A stretch of DNA of 64,000 nt from assembly GCF_014489535.1 (NCBI RefSeq), contig NZ_CP060783.1, forward strand, positions 3,018,501-3,082,500, read 5' to 3'. This stretch comes from Diaphorobacter aerolatus. GTDB lineage: Bacteria > Pseudomonadota > Gammaproteobacteria > Burkholderiales > Burkholderiaceae_C. Shown here piece by piece: positions 9,593 through 19,154 of this stretch; positions within the stretch are counted from its first letter, which is position 1, and each line of letters opens with the position of its first letter. The translations under genes were made by a program, and so were the position numbers. The notes under the pieces were generated by a model. It saw only the letters and a list, made by a program, of their open reading frames with translations, was not told where the DNA came from and made no database searches.

Positions 9593-11157
9593 ATGAATTC
9601 CCACAGCGAACCCATTCACCTCTCCGAGCCTGAGGCGCCGGTCGGCAGTGCGCGCCCGATCGACGTGGCGCTGCTCGCGAGCGTGTTCGTCATTGCGGCC
9701 TGCGGGCTGTTGTACGAACTGGCGGCGGGTGCGCTCGCGTCGTATGTGCTGGGTGATTCGGTGTTGCAGTTCTCCACGATCATCGGTACCTACCTGTTTG
9801 CGATGGGCGTGGGTTCGTGGCTGTCGCGTTATTTCGAGCGGCAGCTGCCCGCGCATTTTCTACGCATCGAGCTGATGGTGGCGCTGGTCGGCGGTTCGCT
9901 GCCCGCGATCCTGTTTCTGGCCAATGCCTATGCGCCGGGCGCGTTCAGGGTGTTGCTGTATGGCATGGTGCTGCTGGTGGGCACGCTCGTGGGCCTGGAG
10001 ATCCCGCTCGTGATGCGGATTCTCAAGCGCAATGTGCAGCTCAAGGATCTGGTCTCGCAGGTGCTGACGTTCGACTATCTGGGCGCGCTTGCGGTGTCTC
10101 TGGCGTTTCCGCTGCTGCTCGTGCCGCAGCTCGGACTGGTGCGCACGGGCTGTTGTTCGGGTTCATGAACGCCGTCATCGCGGTGTGGGCGCTGTGGTTG
10201 TTTCGCAAGGAATTGCGGCGCTTCAAGTCGCACGCGCTGGCCTGCGCGCTGGTGCTGCTGGCCCTGCTTGCGGGGCTGTTCGGGGCAGAACACATCACAC
10301 GTTTTGCCGAGGACAAGTTCTATCAGGATCGCATCGTGCTTTCCAGCGCCACGCCTTACCAGCGCATCGTCGTCACGCATGGCAAACCGGGCTATCGTCT
10401 GTATCTGAACGGCAACCTGCAGTTTGCCGAGCGCGATGAATACCGTTATCACGAAGCGCTCGTGCATCCCGTGATGGCAGCGCACGGCGCACCAAAACGC
10501 GTCGCCGTGCTGGGCGGGGGTGACGGCATGGCGGTGCGCGAGGTGCTGAAATATCCCTCGGTCGAATCGGTCACGCTGGTGGAGCTGGACCCTGCGATGA
10601 CGGATCTGTTCAGCCAGCATCCGATGCTCACGCAGCTCAATCGCCACGCACTCGAAGACCCACGTGTGAAGGTCATCAACACCGATGCGTTCCAGTGGCT
10701 GCAACAGGGCACGGACACCTTCGACGTGATCATCGTGGACTTTCCCGATCCGACCAACTTCGCCATCGGCAAGCTGTTCACCAACAGCTTCTATGCGCTG
10801 CTCGATCAGCGGCTTTCGGCGAGTGGCTACGCGGTTATCCAGACCACGTCGCCGCTGATTGCGCGCAAGAGTTTCTGGACCGTGGTGACGACCATCGAAT
10901 CGGTGGGCCTTGCCGCGAAGCCCTACCACGCCCACGTGCCGAGCTTTGGCGAATGGGGCTTCGTGATCGCAAGCCGCAGGCCGTGGCGCATGCCGGAGCA
11001 ACTGCCGCAGGGCCTGCGGTTTCTGTCGCGCGATGCCATGAAGCTGATGTTCGACTTTCCGCTCGACATGGCGCGCGTGCCTGCCGAGGTCAACCGATTG
11101 TCCAATCAGGTGCTGGTGCACACCTACGAACAGGAGTGGGGCGAGGTGAGTCATTGA
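9593..11157 (+). CDS. Membrane-anchored spermidine-synthase-like protein (polyamine aminopropyltransferase family), one likely sequencing frameshift
   Basis: About 521 residues after restoring a G near 10148 (a GGG run in a Leu-Phe-Gly context). The first 220 residues hold about six hydrophobic segments, from VALLASVFVIAACGLLYELAAG onward. The second half is a class I methyltransferase-like SpeE domain with the AdoMet/decarboxy-AdoMet motif (VLGGGDGMAVREVL), an acidic strand end (VTLVELDPAM) and the DVIIVDFPDP motif, which is typical of aminopropyltransferases. Membrane-fused SpeE proteins are a known branch whose acceptor is often undefined. The stop overlaps the start of the amine-oxidase gene (TGATG), so the two are coupled. 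Confidence 0.83.
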
Positions 11158-12896
11158 TGCGTGCCGCAGCGACCACGCATCTCTCCCGCCGCCAGATGCT
11201 CAAGGCCGGGGCCGCCATGGCGGGCGCTGCCTGGCTTACGGGGTGCGAGCCCGGCGTGCATGAGCTTCAGGGAGGCTTTGCCGGCATCGACATGGAGAGG
11301 GGGCATGCGCTGCGCGAGCGCCTCAAGCGTGGCGATGCTGCGGCGCTGCAACCCACGGTGGAGCATCGCGCGAGAGTGGTGATCGCCGGTGGCGGCATTG
11401 CCGGGCTTTCCGCCGCGCGGGCCCTGCGGCTTGCGGGCGTGCACGATTTCGCGCTGTTCGAGATGGAGGACCAGGCGGGCGGCAACAGCCGGGGCACGTC
11501 GGTCGCGGGTATCGCCTGCCCGATGGGCGCGCACTACCTTCCGGTTCCCGGTGACGATACGCGCGAGGTGCAGGACTTTCTCGAAGAACTGGGCCTGCGC
11601 CAGCGCATCGCCGGGCGCTGGAAGTACGACGAAATGGCGCTGTGCCACAGCCCGCAGGAACGCCTGTTCTTCCACGGCCATTGGCAGGAAGGCCTGTTGC
11701 CGATGCAGGGCGTTTCGCAGTCAACGCTGTTGCAATATCGGCGGTTTTCCGCGCTGGTTGCGCAGGCCTCGCGCGAAGCGCCCTTCACCATGCCGGCAAT
11801 GAAGACGTGGGTACATGGTCGCGCGCTGCCCGCATCGCATCTGGCGCTCGACGCGGTGACGATGCACACGTGGCTTGCGGCGAACGGTCTCGACGATCCG
11901 CAACTGCGCTGGTACCTCGACTACTGCTGCCGTGACGACTACGGCGCGGGCCTTTCGCGCGTTTCGGCATGGGCCGCGATTGCCTACTTCGCGAGTCGCC
12001 ACGGTTTTCACGCGCCCGGCGAAGACGCTGGCGGTGGTGGCGCAGGCGAGAGCGAAGATGCCGACCGTGATGCGGTGCTCACCTGGCGAGAGGGCAATGG
12101 CTGGCTCAGCAAGCAACTGGCCGCGCCACTGCTTTCTGCCAACCAGTTGCACGTCGGAGCCAGCGTTCTGCGCATCGAGCAGATGCGTCACGGCGTGCAG
12201 GTGGACGTGCACAACGCGGCAGCGGATCGCATCGAACGCTGGACCGCGGAGCGCTGTGTGGTGGCCTTGCCGGTGTTTGTCGCGGCGCGCGTGGTGCAGA
12301 CGCCGCCCGACTTTCTGACCGAGGCCGCCAAGCGCCTGCAATGGGCTCCATGGCTGGTCGCGAACATCCACATCGACGCACCGCTCGTCGACCGCGAAGG
12401 CGCGGCGCCCGCATGGGACAACGTGCTGTTCGGCGATTCCGTCGCCGGTGGGCTCGGCTATGTCGATGCCGGCCATCAGCGGCTCGACCCGCGCCCGGCG
12501 CCCACGGTGCTGAGTTACTACCAGGCGCTGGGCGACCTGCCCGATGGGCGCAAGCTGCTGGCCGAGCAACCGTGGCGTTATTGGGCGGACCCGATCCTCG
12601 CGTCGCTCTCGGGCGCGCATCCCGACCTGGCGCAGCGCGCGAGGCGCATGCAGATCACGCGCTATGGCCACGCCATGTCGATCCCGGCACCCGGCGATCA
12701 GGCGTTCCTCAGCCGCATCGGAACGCAGACGCTGGCGCGCGCGCATCCCATCCTGTCGAACGGCGAACGGGTTCGACCCGCGCCCACGCCCACCGACGGG
12801 CGATTGTCGTTTGCGCATGCTGATTGGTCGGGCTACTCGGTGTTCGAGGAAGCGTTCACGCGGGGCTTCTTCGCCGGTGCGTTGGCCGCTGGCTGA
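11157..12896 (+). CDS. FAD-dependent amine-oxidase-like Tat lipoprotein
   Basis: A 579-residue protein. The N-terminus has a twin-arginine motif (SRRQMLK) followed by a hydrophobic stretch and a lipobox (LTGC), so it is probably exported folded with FAD and then lipidated. A Rossmann dinucleotide motif (VVIAGGGIAGLSAARAL) lies at residues 78-95, and the substrate and C-terminal FAD-closing segments resemble flavin amine oxidases (YSVFEEAFTRGFFAGALA at the end). The start used is the ATG overlapping the upstream stop, because the Tat signal begins right after it. Coupling to a spermidine-synthase-like enzyme suggests a polyamine or related amine substrate; that is inference. Confidence 0.82.
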   Translation: MRAAATTHLSRRQMLKAGAAMAGAAWLTGCEPGVHELQGGFAGIDMERGHALRERLKRGDAAALQPTVEHRARVVIAGGGIAGLSAARALRLAGVHDFALFEMEDQAGGNSRGTSVAGIACPMGAHYLPVPGDDTREVQDFLEELGLRQRIAGRWKYDEMALCHSPQERLFFHGHWQEGLLPMQGVSQSTLLQYRRFSALVAQASREAPFTMPAMKTWVHGRALPASHLALDAVTMHTWLAANGLDDPQLRWYLDYCCRDDYGAGLSRVSAWAAIAYFASRHGFHAPGEDAGGGGAGESEDADRDAVLTWREGNGWLSKQLAAPLLSANQLHVGASVLRIEQMRHGVQVDVHNAAADRIERWTAERCVVALPVFVAARVVQTPPDFLTEAAKRLQWAPWLVANIHIDAPLVDREGAAPAWDNVLFGDSVAGGLGYVDAGHQRLDPRPAPTVLSYYQALGDLPDGRKLLAEQPWRYWADPILASLSGAHPDLAQRARRMQITRYGHAMSIPAPGDQAFLSRIGTQTLARAHPILSNGERVRPAPTPTDGRLSFAHADWSGYSVFEEAFTRGFFAGALAAG

Positions 12897-13019
12897 CGCC
12901 AGACGCAATCCAACGCTGAATCATCTGTGGGGCCAAACGCACAAGCCCGGCCGATTCACGGCTCTGTCACACCGCATAGGCATGGTCGTGGGCTTCTGAA
13001 CCGAGAGGAGCTTTCGTCC

Positions 13020-14389
13020 ATGCCCGTCGTGAAAAACATCGTCGCAGCCTGCATCCTGCTGGCCAGCGCGAGCGTCGCCTTGCAGTCCCAGGCCCAGACA
13101 TCGCAGCAAGCGTTTCCTGCCACGCTGGCCGGACACGCGGTGCTGCCCGCGCAGTCGTATGTCGCCGCGCCCAAGGATGCGCCTGCCGATCTGCAGACGA
13201 GTGGCAAGTTCACGACCCCAAGCGCATGGAACAGATCGGTAGCGTGGAAGGAATGTCCAACGGCCGCCCGACCGGCGTGTCGCTGCCGTTCAAGGGCCAG
13301 CCGCTGCAAGGCCATTCGGGTATCAAGCGCATGGCCGATGGCTCGTTCTGGATACTCACCGACAACGGTGCGGGCGCCAAGGCCAACTCGCCCGATTTCA
13401 TGCTCTATCTGAACCATTACAAGGTGGATTTCAAGAGCGGCAAGTTTGATCGTCTGAAGACCGTGTTCCTGCATGACCCGGATAAGAAGGTGCCGTTTCG
13501 CATCGTCCAGGAAGGGACGAAGCAGCGCTATCTGACCGGCGCGGATTTTGATCCCGAGAGCTTTCAGTTCGCCGGTGGCGCGCTGTGGATTGGCGAGGAA
13601 TTCGGTCCTTATCTGATCAAGGCCGATTTGAACGGCAAGGTGCTCGGTGTGTTCGAGACCAAGGTCGATGACAAGGTCGTGCGCTCGCCCGACGCTCCCG
13701 GCGTGGTCGCTCCGGGCGCACCGGACGCGAAGATGGCGGCCTTCCAGGTCAAGCGCTCCAAGGGCTTTGAAGGCATGGCATCGTCGCCCGACGGCAGCAG
13801 GCTCTATGCCCTGCTTGAGGGCCCGCTGTGGAGCGACGACGCCAAGGCGTATGAGAATGTGGACGGCAAGCAGTATCTGCGCGTGCTCGAGTTCGATGTG
13901 ACATCCGGTCAATGGACCGGACGCCACTGGAAATACGTGCTCGAAGCCAACCACCACGCGATTGGTGACTTCAACATGATCGATGAGACCACCGGCCTGA
14001 TCATCGAACGCGACAACGGCGAGGGAGTGCCCGACAAGGCCTGCCCGCAAGGCGAAAAGCGCAAGGACTGCTTTGACGATCTGCCCAGGTTCAAGCGTGT
14101 CTACAAGGTCGAGCTGACGCAGGCGAACGCGGGCGCGGAGCTGCGCAAGATCGGCTATATCGATCTGCTGAACATCCAGGACCCGAACCGGGTTGCGAGG
14201 AAGCCATTGAACGACGGCGTGCTCAAGTTCCCTTTCTTCACGATCGAAAATGTGGATGTGGTGGACGCCAATCACATCGTGGTGGGCAACGACAACAACC
14301 TGCCTTTCAGCTCCAGCCGCGAACCCAACCGGCAGGATGACAACGAGTTGGTGCTGCTGGAGGTGGGAGAGTTCCTGCGGGCCAGATAA
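13020..14389 (+). CDS. Secreted esterase-like phytase-family protein, one likely sequencing frameshift
   Basis: About 456 residues after restoring a C near 13218 (CCCC run). The start at 13020 has GAGAGGAG upstream. A signal peptide ends near QSQAQT. The mature part is a beta-propeller-like 'esterase-like activity of phytase' domain, with repeated blade segments such as SGIKRMADGSFWILTDNG, FVDPESFQFAGGALWIGEEFG-type and KGFEGMASSPDGSRLYALLEG. These proteins are periplasmic or exported; the true substrate of most members is unknown. It is separated from the amine-oxidase gene by 123 bases and is followed by a strong terminator, so it is probably transcribed on its own. Confidence 0.83.
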
Positions 14390-14485
14390 GCGAGCGACGG
14401 GCAGGAGATAGAACTCGAAGCCTGCGCCGCAGACACGGCAATGCATCGTGAAACGCGGCGCGGGCAAAGGTAGAGCGCACGCTTG

Positions 14486-14519
14486 GCCACGCGGATGTTT
14501 TCAGCCGCGTGGCTTTTTT
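14486..14519 (+). terminator. Rho-independent terminator after the phytase-like gene
   Basis: A perfect 9-bp stem (GCCACGCGG / CCGCGTGGC) with a short AT-rich loop is followed directly by TTTTTT. It lies 97 bases downstream of the phytase-like stop and upstream of the riboflavin synthase gene. Confidence 0.88.
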
Positions 14520-14613
14520 ACGGGACCAGGCAATGTCCGGCAACGCCGTGTGCATTGCGCATGGGTGGCAAAATCGCGAGATCGGCCCCGCCATTTTCAG
14601 CGTTGAAGACATC

Positions 14614-15324
14614 ATGTTCACCGGAATCGTTCAAGCCACGGCGGGTATCGCCGCCATCGAAGACCGCTCGGGTCTGCGCACCTTCACGCTCGAGTTTCCC
14701 GCAGGCTTCTGCAAGGATCTGGAGATCGGCGCGAGCGTTTCGACCGATGGCGTGTGCCTGACGGTGACCGAGATCGTTTCACCCACGCGCGCCAATTTCG
14801 ACGTGATGCTGCAAAGCCTGAACATCACCACGCTCGGCAGCTACGGCGTGGGCGACCGCGTGAACGTCGAGCGCGCGGCCCGGGACGGCGCGGAGATCGG
14901 CGGCCATCCGCTATCGGGTCACGTCGATTTTTCCGCGACGCTCGCCGACGTGAAGCATCTGGACAACAACGTCGTGTGGCGCGTGGCGGTGCCGGAGGAT
15001 TTCCGTCGCTATGTCTTCGCCAAGGGCTACATCGCAATCCATGGAGCCAGCCTGACGGTCGCCGAAGTCAACCGCCAGGAGGGCTGGTTCGAGGTCTGGC
15101 TGATTCCCGAGACCCTGCGCGCCACGGTGTTTGCCCACAAGAAGGCCGGTGACCGCCTCAATATCGAGATCGAGCGCAGCACGCAGGTCGTGGTTGATAC
15201 CGTGCGCGAGACCGTGCAGGAGAGCCTTGGCAGGCTGCAGCCGGTGCTGGAGGCGATCCTCAGGGAAAAGGGGCTCTCGCTGGACGACTTTGTGCAATCG
15301 CCGAAGCTTCCCGGCCGAGGGTAG
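14614..15324 (+). CDS. ribE: Riboflavin synthase, alpha subunit
   Basis: Condenses two 6,7-dimethyl-8-ribityllumazine molecules to riboflavin. It is 236 residues long, about 20 longer than most, with the extra residues at the C-terminus. Two lumazine-binding repeats are clear: MFTGIVQATAGI starts the first and the second contains HPLSGHVDF. The diagnostic segments DGVCLTVTEI and IAIHGASLTVAEV occur at matching places in each half. The start is the MFTGIV methionine, which is universal in the family; upstream in-frame starts lie near the terminator. The gene stands apart from other rib genes here. No FMN riboswitch-like sequence was noticed in the 95-base gap before it. Confidence 0.93.
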   Translation: MFTGIVQATAGIAAIEDRSGLRTFTLEFPAGFCKDLEIGASVSTDGVCLTVTEIVSPTRANFDVMLQSLNITTLGSYGVGDRVNVERAARDGAEIGGHPLSGHVDFSATLADVKHLDNNVVWRVAVPEDFRRYVFAKGYIAIHGASLTVAEVNRQEGWFEVWLIPETLRATVFAHKKAGDRLNIEIERSTQVVVDTVRETVQESLGRLQPVLEAILREKGLSLDDFVQSPKLPGRG

Positions 15325-15328
15325 TTCT

Positions 15329-15889
15329 TTGAGCCTGTCGAGGTGGTCGGCGCGCGCCCTGCGCCTGGAGGATCTGGCAGGATTGGCCGCCGTGCAGCGC
15401 GCCTGCTATGGCAGCGAGTTGTTGGAGAGCGCGGACGTTTTTGCAAAACGAATCGCAAGCGACGCCAACTGCTCGTTGGTGCTGGAAGTCGAAGGCCGTG
15501 TGTGCGCTTATCTCGCCGCCTATCACAGTCGCGCAAAAAAGGTGACTCCGCTACACGGCGATTTTGACGCCATAAGCGAGCCGGATACGCTGTACCTGCA
15601 CGACATGGCAGTGCTTTCCGAGTACGCCGGACAGGGCCTCGCACGTGCGTTGTTGAAGCTCATGCGGCAGCGGGCAAGTGAGTCGCGATTGCGATACTCC
15701 GGTCTGGTGTCGGTGCAGGGCTCCGAGGCCTATTGGAAGCGGCAAGGCTATGCGCCGTGCGAACTGAAGAATCCAGCGGAACAGCGAAACCTCGCGAGCT
15801 ATGGTGAAGGCGCCGTGTACATGGTTTGTGAGCTAGGGCCTGTTCACCCATCCCAAGACTGCACAACGCGATCCCCGTGCGTTGGGTGA
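15329..15889 (+). CDS. GNAT-family N-acetyltransferase
   Basis: A 186-residue protein with the acetyl-CoA-binding GNAT core: the LYLHDMAVLSEYAGQGLARALL segment holds the Q/R-x-x-G-x-A loop of motif A, and SVQGSEAYWKRQGY matches motif B. No ATG lies at the N-terminus in frame. The TTG at 15329, just after the riboflavin synthase stop, is the best start, giving ARALRLEDLAGLAAVQRACYG soon after; this start is uncertain. The last 18 codons run into a palindromic repeat (15835-15898) that supplies the stop. The acceptor substrate is unknown. Confidence 0.72.
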   Translation: MSLSRWSARALRLEDLAGLAAVQRACYGSELLESADVFAKRIASDANCSLVLEVEGRVCAYLAAYHSRAKKVTPLHGDFDAISEPDTLYLHDMAVLSEYAGQGLARALLKLMRQRASESRLRYSGLVSVQGSEAYWKRQGYAPCELKNPAEQRNLASYGEGAVYMVCELGPVHPSQDCTTRSPCVG

Positions 15890-15898
15890 ACAGGCCCT
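15835..15898 (+). repeat. 64-base palindromic dispersed repeat, full copy
   Basis: Perfect 16-bp inverted arms (AGGGCCTGTTCACCCA / TGGGTGAACAGGCCCT) flank a 32-base centre that contains a smaller AACGC...GCGTT palindrome. The right half recurs at 40960-40989 with two differences. The TGA stop of the GNAT gene falls inside the right arm. Confidence 0.8.
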
Positions 15899-15930
15899 GG
15901 ACTCTTGAATCCATCGCGGCATATCCCGAA

Positions 15931-15958
15931 AAAATGGCGATCATGGATCGCCATTTTT
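15931..15958. terminator. Bidirectional rho-independent terminator
   Basis: A perfect 12-bp stem (AAAATGGCGATC / GATCGCCATTTT) with a 3-base loop and T-tracts on both strands sits between the convergent GNAT (+) and penicillin-acylase (-) genes. It should end transcripts from both sides. Confidence 0.9.
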
Positions 15959-15977
15959 CATTTCAGCGACGCACCGC

Positions 15978-18449
15978 TCACGGCGTCAGCGTGATGCGTT
16001 CCCGCGTGACCTTCTCGACCGCATCGCGTGAATAGGTCAGCGGGAAATACTTGCCCGCAGCCCAGGTGCTTGCCAGATCGCGATAGTGCGGACTGGCCTG
16101 ATTGCCCGATTGGCCGGGCGTGTTGACGGCGCGCGACGCATCCCAGTTTCCGACGTCGACCACCATGCGGAAAGAAGCCCCGACGTGAGCTGGTAGGTCT
16201 CGGCGTTGTAGCTCGTCGCCATGGGCGTGGCCCACGAACCGCCCACCGGGCCTGCGCCAACGTTCAGGCGTTGGCGCGTGGTTTCATCGACCGCGCCTGC
16301 GAGCGGATGCATGAAGTTGGCCTGATGCAGCGTGCCCCAGCTCCATTTCGACGCGTCCGCCCCTGCTTGCCCTGCAGCCACTGCATGGCCGGAGCAATCG
16401 AGGAGAGCAGCAGTTGGTCACGGTCGGTGGGCTCATCCAGCCTTGCGGAGTTTCGAGCACCGTGATCATGCGCGTGGCGCTGGTGTCCTTGGCAAATGCG
16501 CGTTCGTTCGCGGCGAGCAGCTTCTCGCTGACGGCACGCTTCAACGTGGCACTGCTCCACACCTCATACAGCGCCGCCGCCGGACTGTCGGGCGACATCG
16601 TGCCGTCCCATCGCTTGAGCAGCGCCAGCCCTTCGGCGGTGCGTGCATCGCTGCTCTCGAGTGGCGCGAGCAGCTTGAGCAGGCGCTGGGCGGGCACCGC
16701 GACGATGTCCGTCTGCCAGGCCTCGGAGTCGGCCACGCTGAGCTTCCTGCCTTCCTTGGCGGCGCGTTCAAACAGACCGTGCAGACGCTGCGCGCGTGCG
16801 GAGTCGCTCCATTCGTAGCCAATGCCCTTTTGATACAGCGGATGGTTGGGTGGAATGTTGTTCTCGTTCGCCGTGACCACGTAGCCGCGCGCGGGATTGA
16901 ATTCCCATGGCAGTTCGTCGCCGTTGCGATAACCGCTCCACTCGTAGCGACCGTCGCCGGGCACGGGCATCAGGCCATCCCAGTTGGGGCGGATGGGCGT
17001 GAGGCCGCCGGGAATCCAGCCGATGTTGCCGCTGTTGTCGGCATAGACCTGATTCTCGCCGGGTGCGCCCCAGCGGTTCATCGCGGCGCGGAACTGATCG
17101 AAGTTCTGCGCGCGCATGTAGTCCATCGAACCGAAATACGGTGCCATGCCGTAGTCGAGCCATGCGGCGCGCAGCGCATAGGCGCGGCCCTTGGCGCTCA
17201 CCAGCACCGGGCCATGGCGGGTGTACCAGTTGTCCACCTTGCGCGGTGCGGTTTCGCCCTTCACGACGATCAGCTCGCTCACACGTGTCATCGGCTCCCA
17301 GCGGCCCTGGTATCTGTATTCGCGCTCGTTGCTGCGCATGGTTTCGTACACGTACAGATCTTCCTGATCCATGTAGAAGCGCGTCAGGCCGAACGCAATG
17401 CGCCCGTTGTGGCCGATGGAAATGCCCGGCAGGAACGGCTCACCCGCGCCGATCACGTCCATGCCCGGTGCCGAGATGTGGGAGATGTAGCGCAGGCTTG
17501 GCGCGCCGTGGGCACGGTGGGGATCGTTGGCGAGGATCGGTCGCCCCGTGGTGGTCATCGATGGTGCGATGGTCCAGTTGTTGCTGCCGTAGGCCGCCAT
17601 GGTGTCGGCATCGACCGCGTTGAGCGTCGAGCCGGACAGATCGAGCAACTCCTGCGGCGTGGTGTTTGCGGCCAGCACCTTGACGTTGTCCTTGGTGAAC
17701 TTGGGGCTGGCCGTGGCGAGTGCATAGGCCTGCTTGAGTTCCTTGCCCGGAAGGCCACACACGTTGAGTCCATCGGGTACTTGCGGCTTCACGTCGGGCA
17801 CGAGTTCGCGGCGCAGCCAGTCCACGCGCGCTCCGTTGCTCTTGCCGTCGCAGAACGCCTGAGCGCGATCAACCTCGCTGGTGAAGTTCAGCGTCAGTCC
17901 ATGATGGCGAATGCGCACGATGTCTTCGGCCGCCCATTGCGCGGGCTGATAACCGAGCAGCTTGAATTCCTCGGGCAACAGGCTGGCGTCGGCACGCGTC
18001 TCGGCAACGAAGGCATTCACCCCGGCGACGAAAGCCTCCGCCACGCGTTTGGAATCCGAGCCGTAGGCCAGCCATTCGCGGTACATGTCGCCGCGAAACA
18101 GCACGGCACGCGCCGCCTTGTCGCTGTCCACCCAGGCAGCACCGAAATCGGCCGCCATCTCACCGAGCCCGCGCTTGCGCCACAGATCCATCTGCCACAG
18201 ACGGTCACGCGCGGCCATGTAGCCCTGTGCGACGAATGCGTCATAGGTGGTGGCCGCATAGATGTGCGGCACGCCCCATTGGTCGATCAGCACTTCGGCG
18301 GGCTTTTCCAGCGCGCCGAGCTTGGCCTGCCGGTCGGGCTGCCTGTTGGAAACCGTGCTGCAACCGGCGGCTGTGACCACCGCCGCAAGCAGCAGAACCA
18401 GACGCGTTCGGGGAAAGGCGCGGGAGCAGGGTGCGCGGTGGGTTGGCAT
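15978..18449 (-). CDS. Penicillin-acylase-family (Ntn) lipoprotein, three likely sequencing frameshifts near the 3' end
   Basis: About 824 residues after restoring single G bases near 16442, 16362 and 16180. The N-terminus has a signal with a lipobox (TAAGC), so the protein is probably a periplasmic lipoprotein. The first segment carries GVPHIYAATTYDAFVAQGY and RLWQMDLWRRG-type motifs of the alpha chain. The autoproteolytic N-terminal nucleophile is Ser289 in the GSNNW motif, where the precursor is cut to free the catalytic serine of the beta chain. The beta chain includes NDPHR and GHNGRIAFGLT. Family members cleave amide bonds in penicillins, acyl-homoserine lactones or related compounds; the substrate here is open. 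All three breaks lie in the last 150 codons, with clear homology on both sides of each. Confidence 0.85.
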
Positions 18450-18656
18450 GTGAAGTCTCCTTGCATGTTGTTGTGAGGCGCATGAAGGAAAGCAGCCCGA
18501 TTGCGGCCGCGCACCTCATGTCACTTGGTGGACCGCGTCCATGCTCCGATGTGCGACATCACGTAGAAATACGGGTTTGCGCGGCAATTTGTTATCAAGT
18601 GTGTGTTTCCATACATGCGATCCGGGCAGGCAAAGCCCGCTTGCCATAATGCGCGC

Positions 18657-19154
18657 ATGCCAAATCGCTGGAAACCCAACGTCACCGCAGCAGCCGTCAT
18701 AGAGCGCGATGGTCACTTTCTTTTGATCGAAGAAGACACGGCCGATGGCCTGCGTCTGAACAACCCCGCAGGACATCTCGACCCGGGCGAATCGCCCGTG
18801 CAGGCCTGCGTGCGTGAAGTGCTGGAGGAGACGGGTTTCGACTTCATTCCCGAGGCCCTGGTCGGCATCTACATGAACCGCTTCGTGCGCACACGCACCG
18901 GCGACGACATCACCTACATGCGTTTCGCGTTCAGCGGCAAGGTGGGCGCGCACCATGCCTGGCGATCACTGGACGATGGCATCGTGCGCGCGGTGTGGAT
19001 GACGCTCGACGAGATCCGGGCCACCGCCACGCGGCACCGCAGCCCGTTCGTGCTGGTTACCATCGAGGACTACCTGCGCGGCCAGCGCTATCCGCTCGAG
19101 ATGGTGCATACCGATGTGAGCGTGTTTCATTCGCCGTTCAAGATTTCTGCGTAG
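18657..19154 (+). CDS. NUDIX hydrolase (NudJ-like)
   Basis: A 165-residue NUDIX pyrophosphatase. The full Nudix box is present: GHLDPGESPVQACVREVLEE, then TGF, matching G-x5-E-x7-REUXEEXGU, with the metal-binding glutamates intact. The PNRWKPNVTAAAVIERDGHFLLIEE start is typical of NudJ-type phosphatases that act on thiamine or nucleoside pyrophosphates. The start is the ATG at 18657; an upstream in-frame ATG at 18615 would add 14 unconserved residues. The 3' end overlaps the convergent LysR gene by 17 bases. It is divergent from the acylase gene across a gap of about 207 bases. Confidence 0.88.
   Translation: MPNRWKPNVTAAAVIERDGHFLLIEEDTADGLRLNNPAGHLDPGESPVQACVREVLEETGFDFIPEALVGIYMNRFVRTRTGDDITYMRFAFSGKVGAHHAWRSLDDGIVRAVWMTLDEIRATATRHRSPFVLVTIEDYLRGQRYPLEMVHTDVSVFHSPFKISA

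Noticed and set aside
15954-15961. TTTTTCAT, the attachment core of Tn4371-like elements
   Set aside because: It is part of the T-tract of a bidirectional terminator, far from any element boundary, and no second copy lies at the rhomboid junction.
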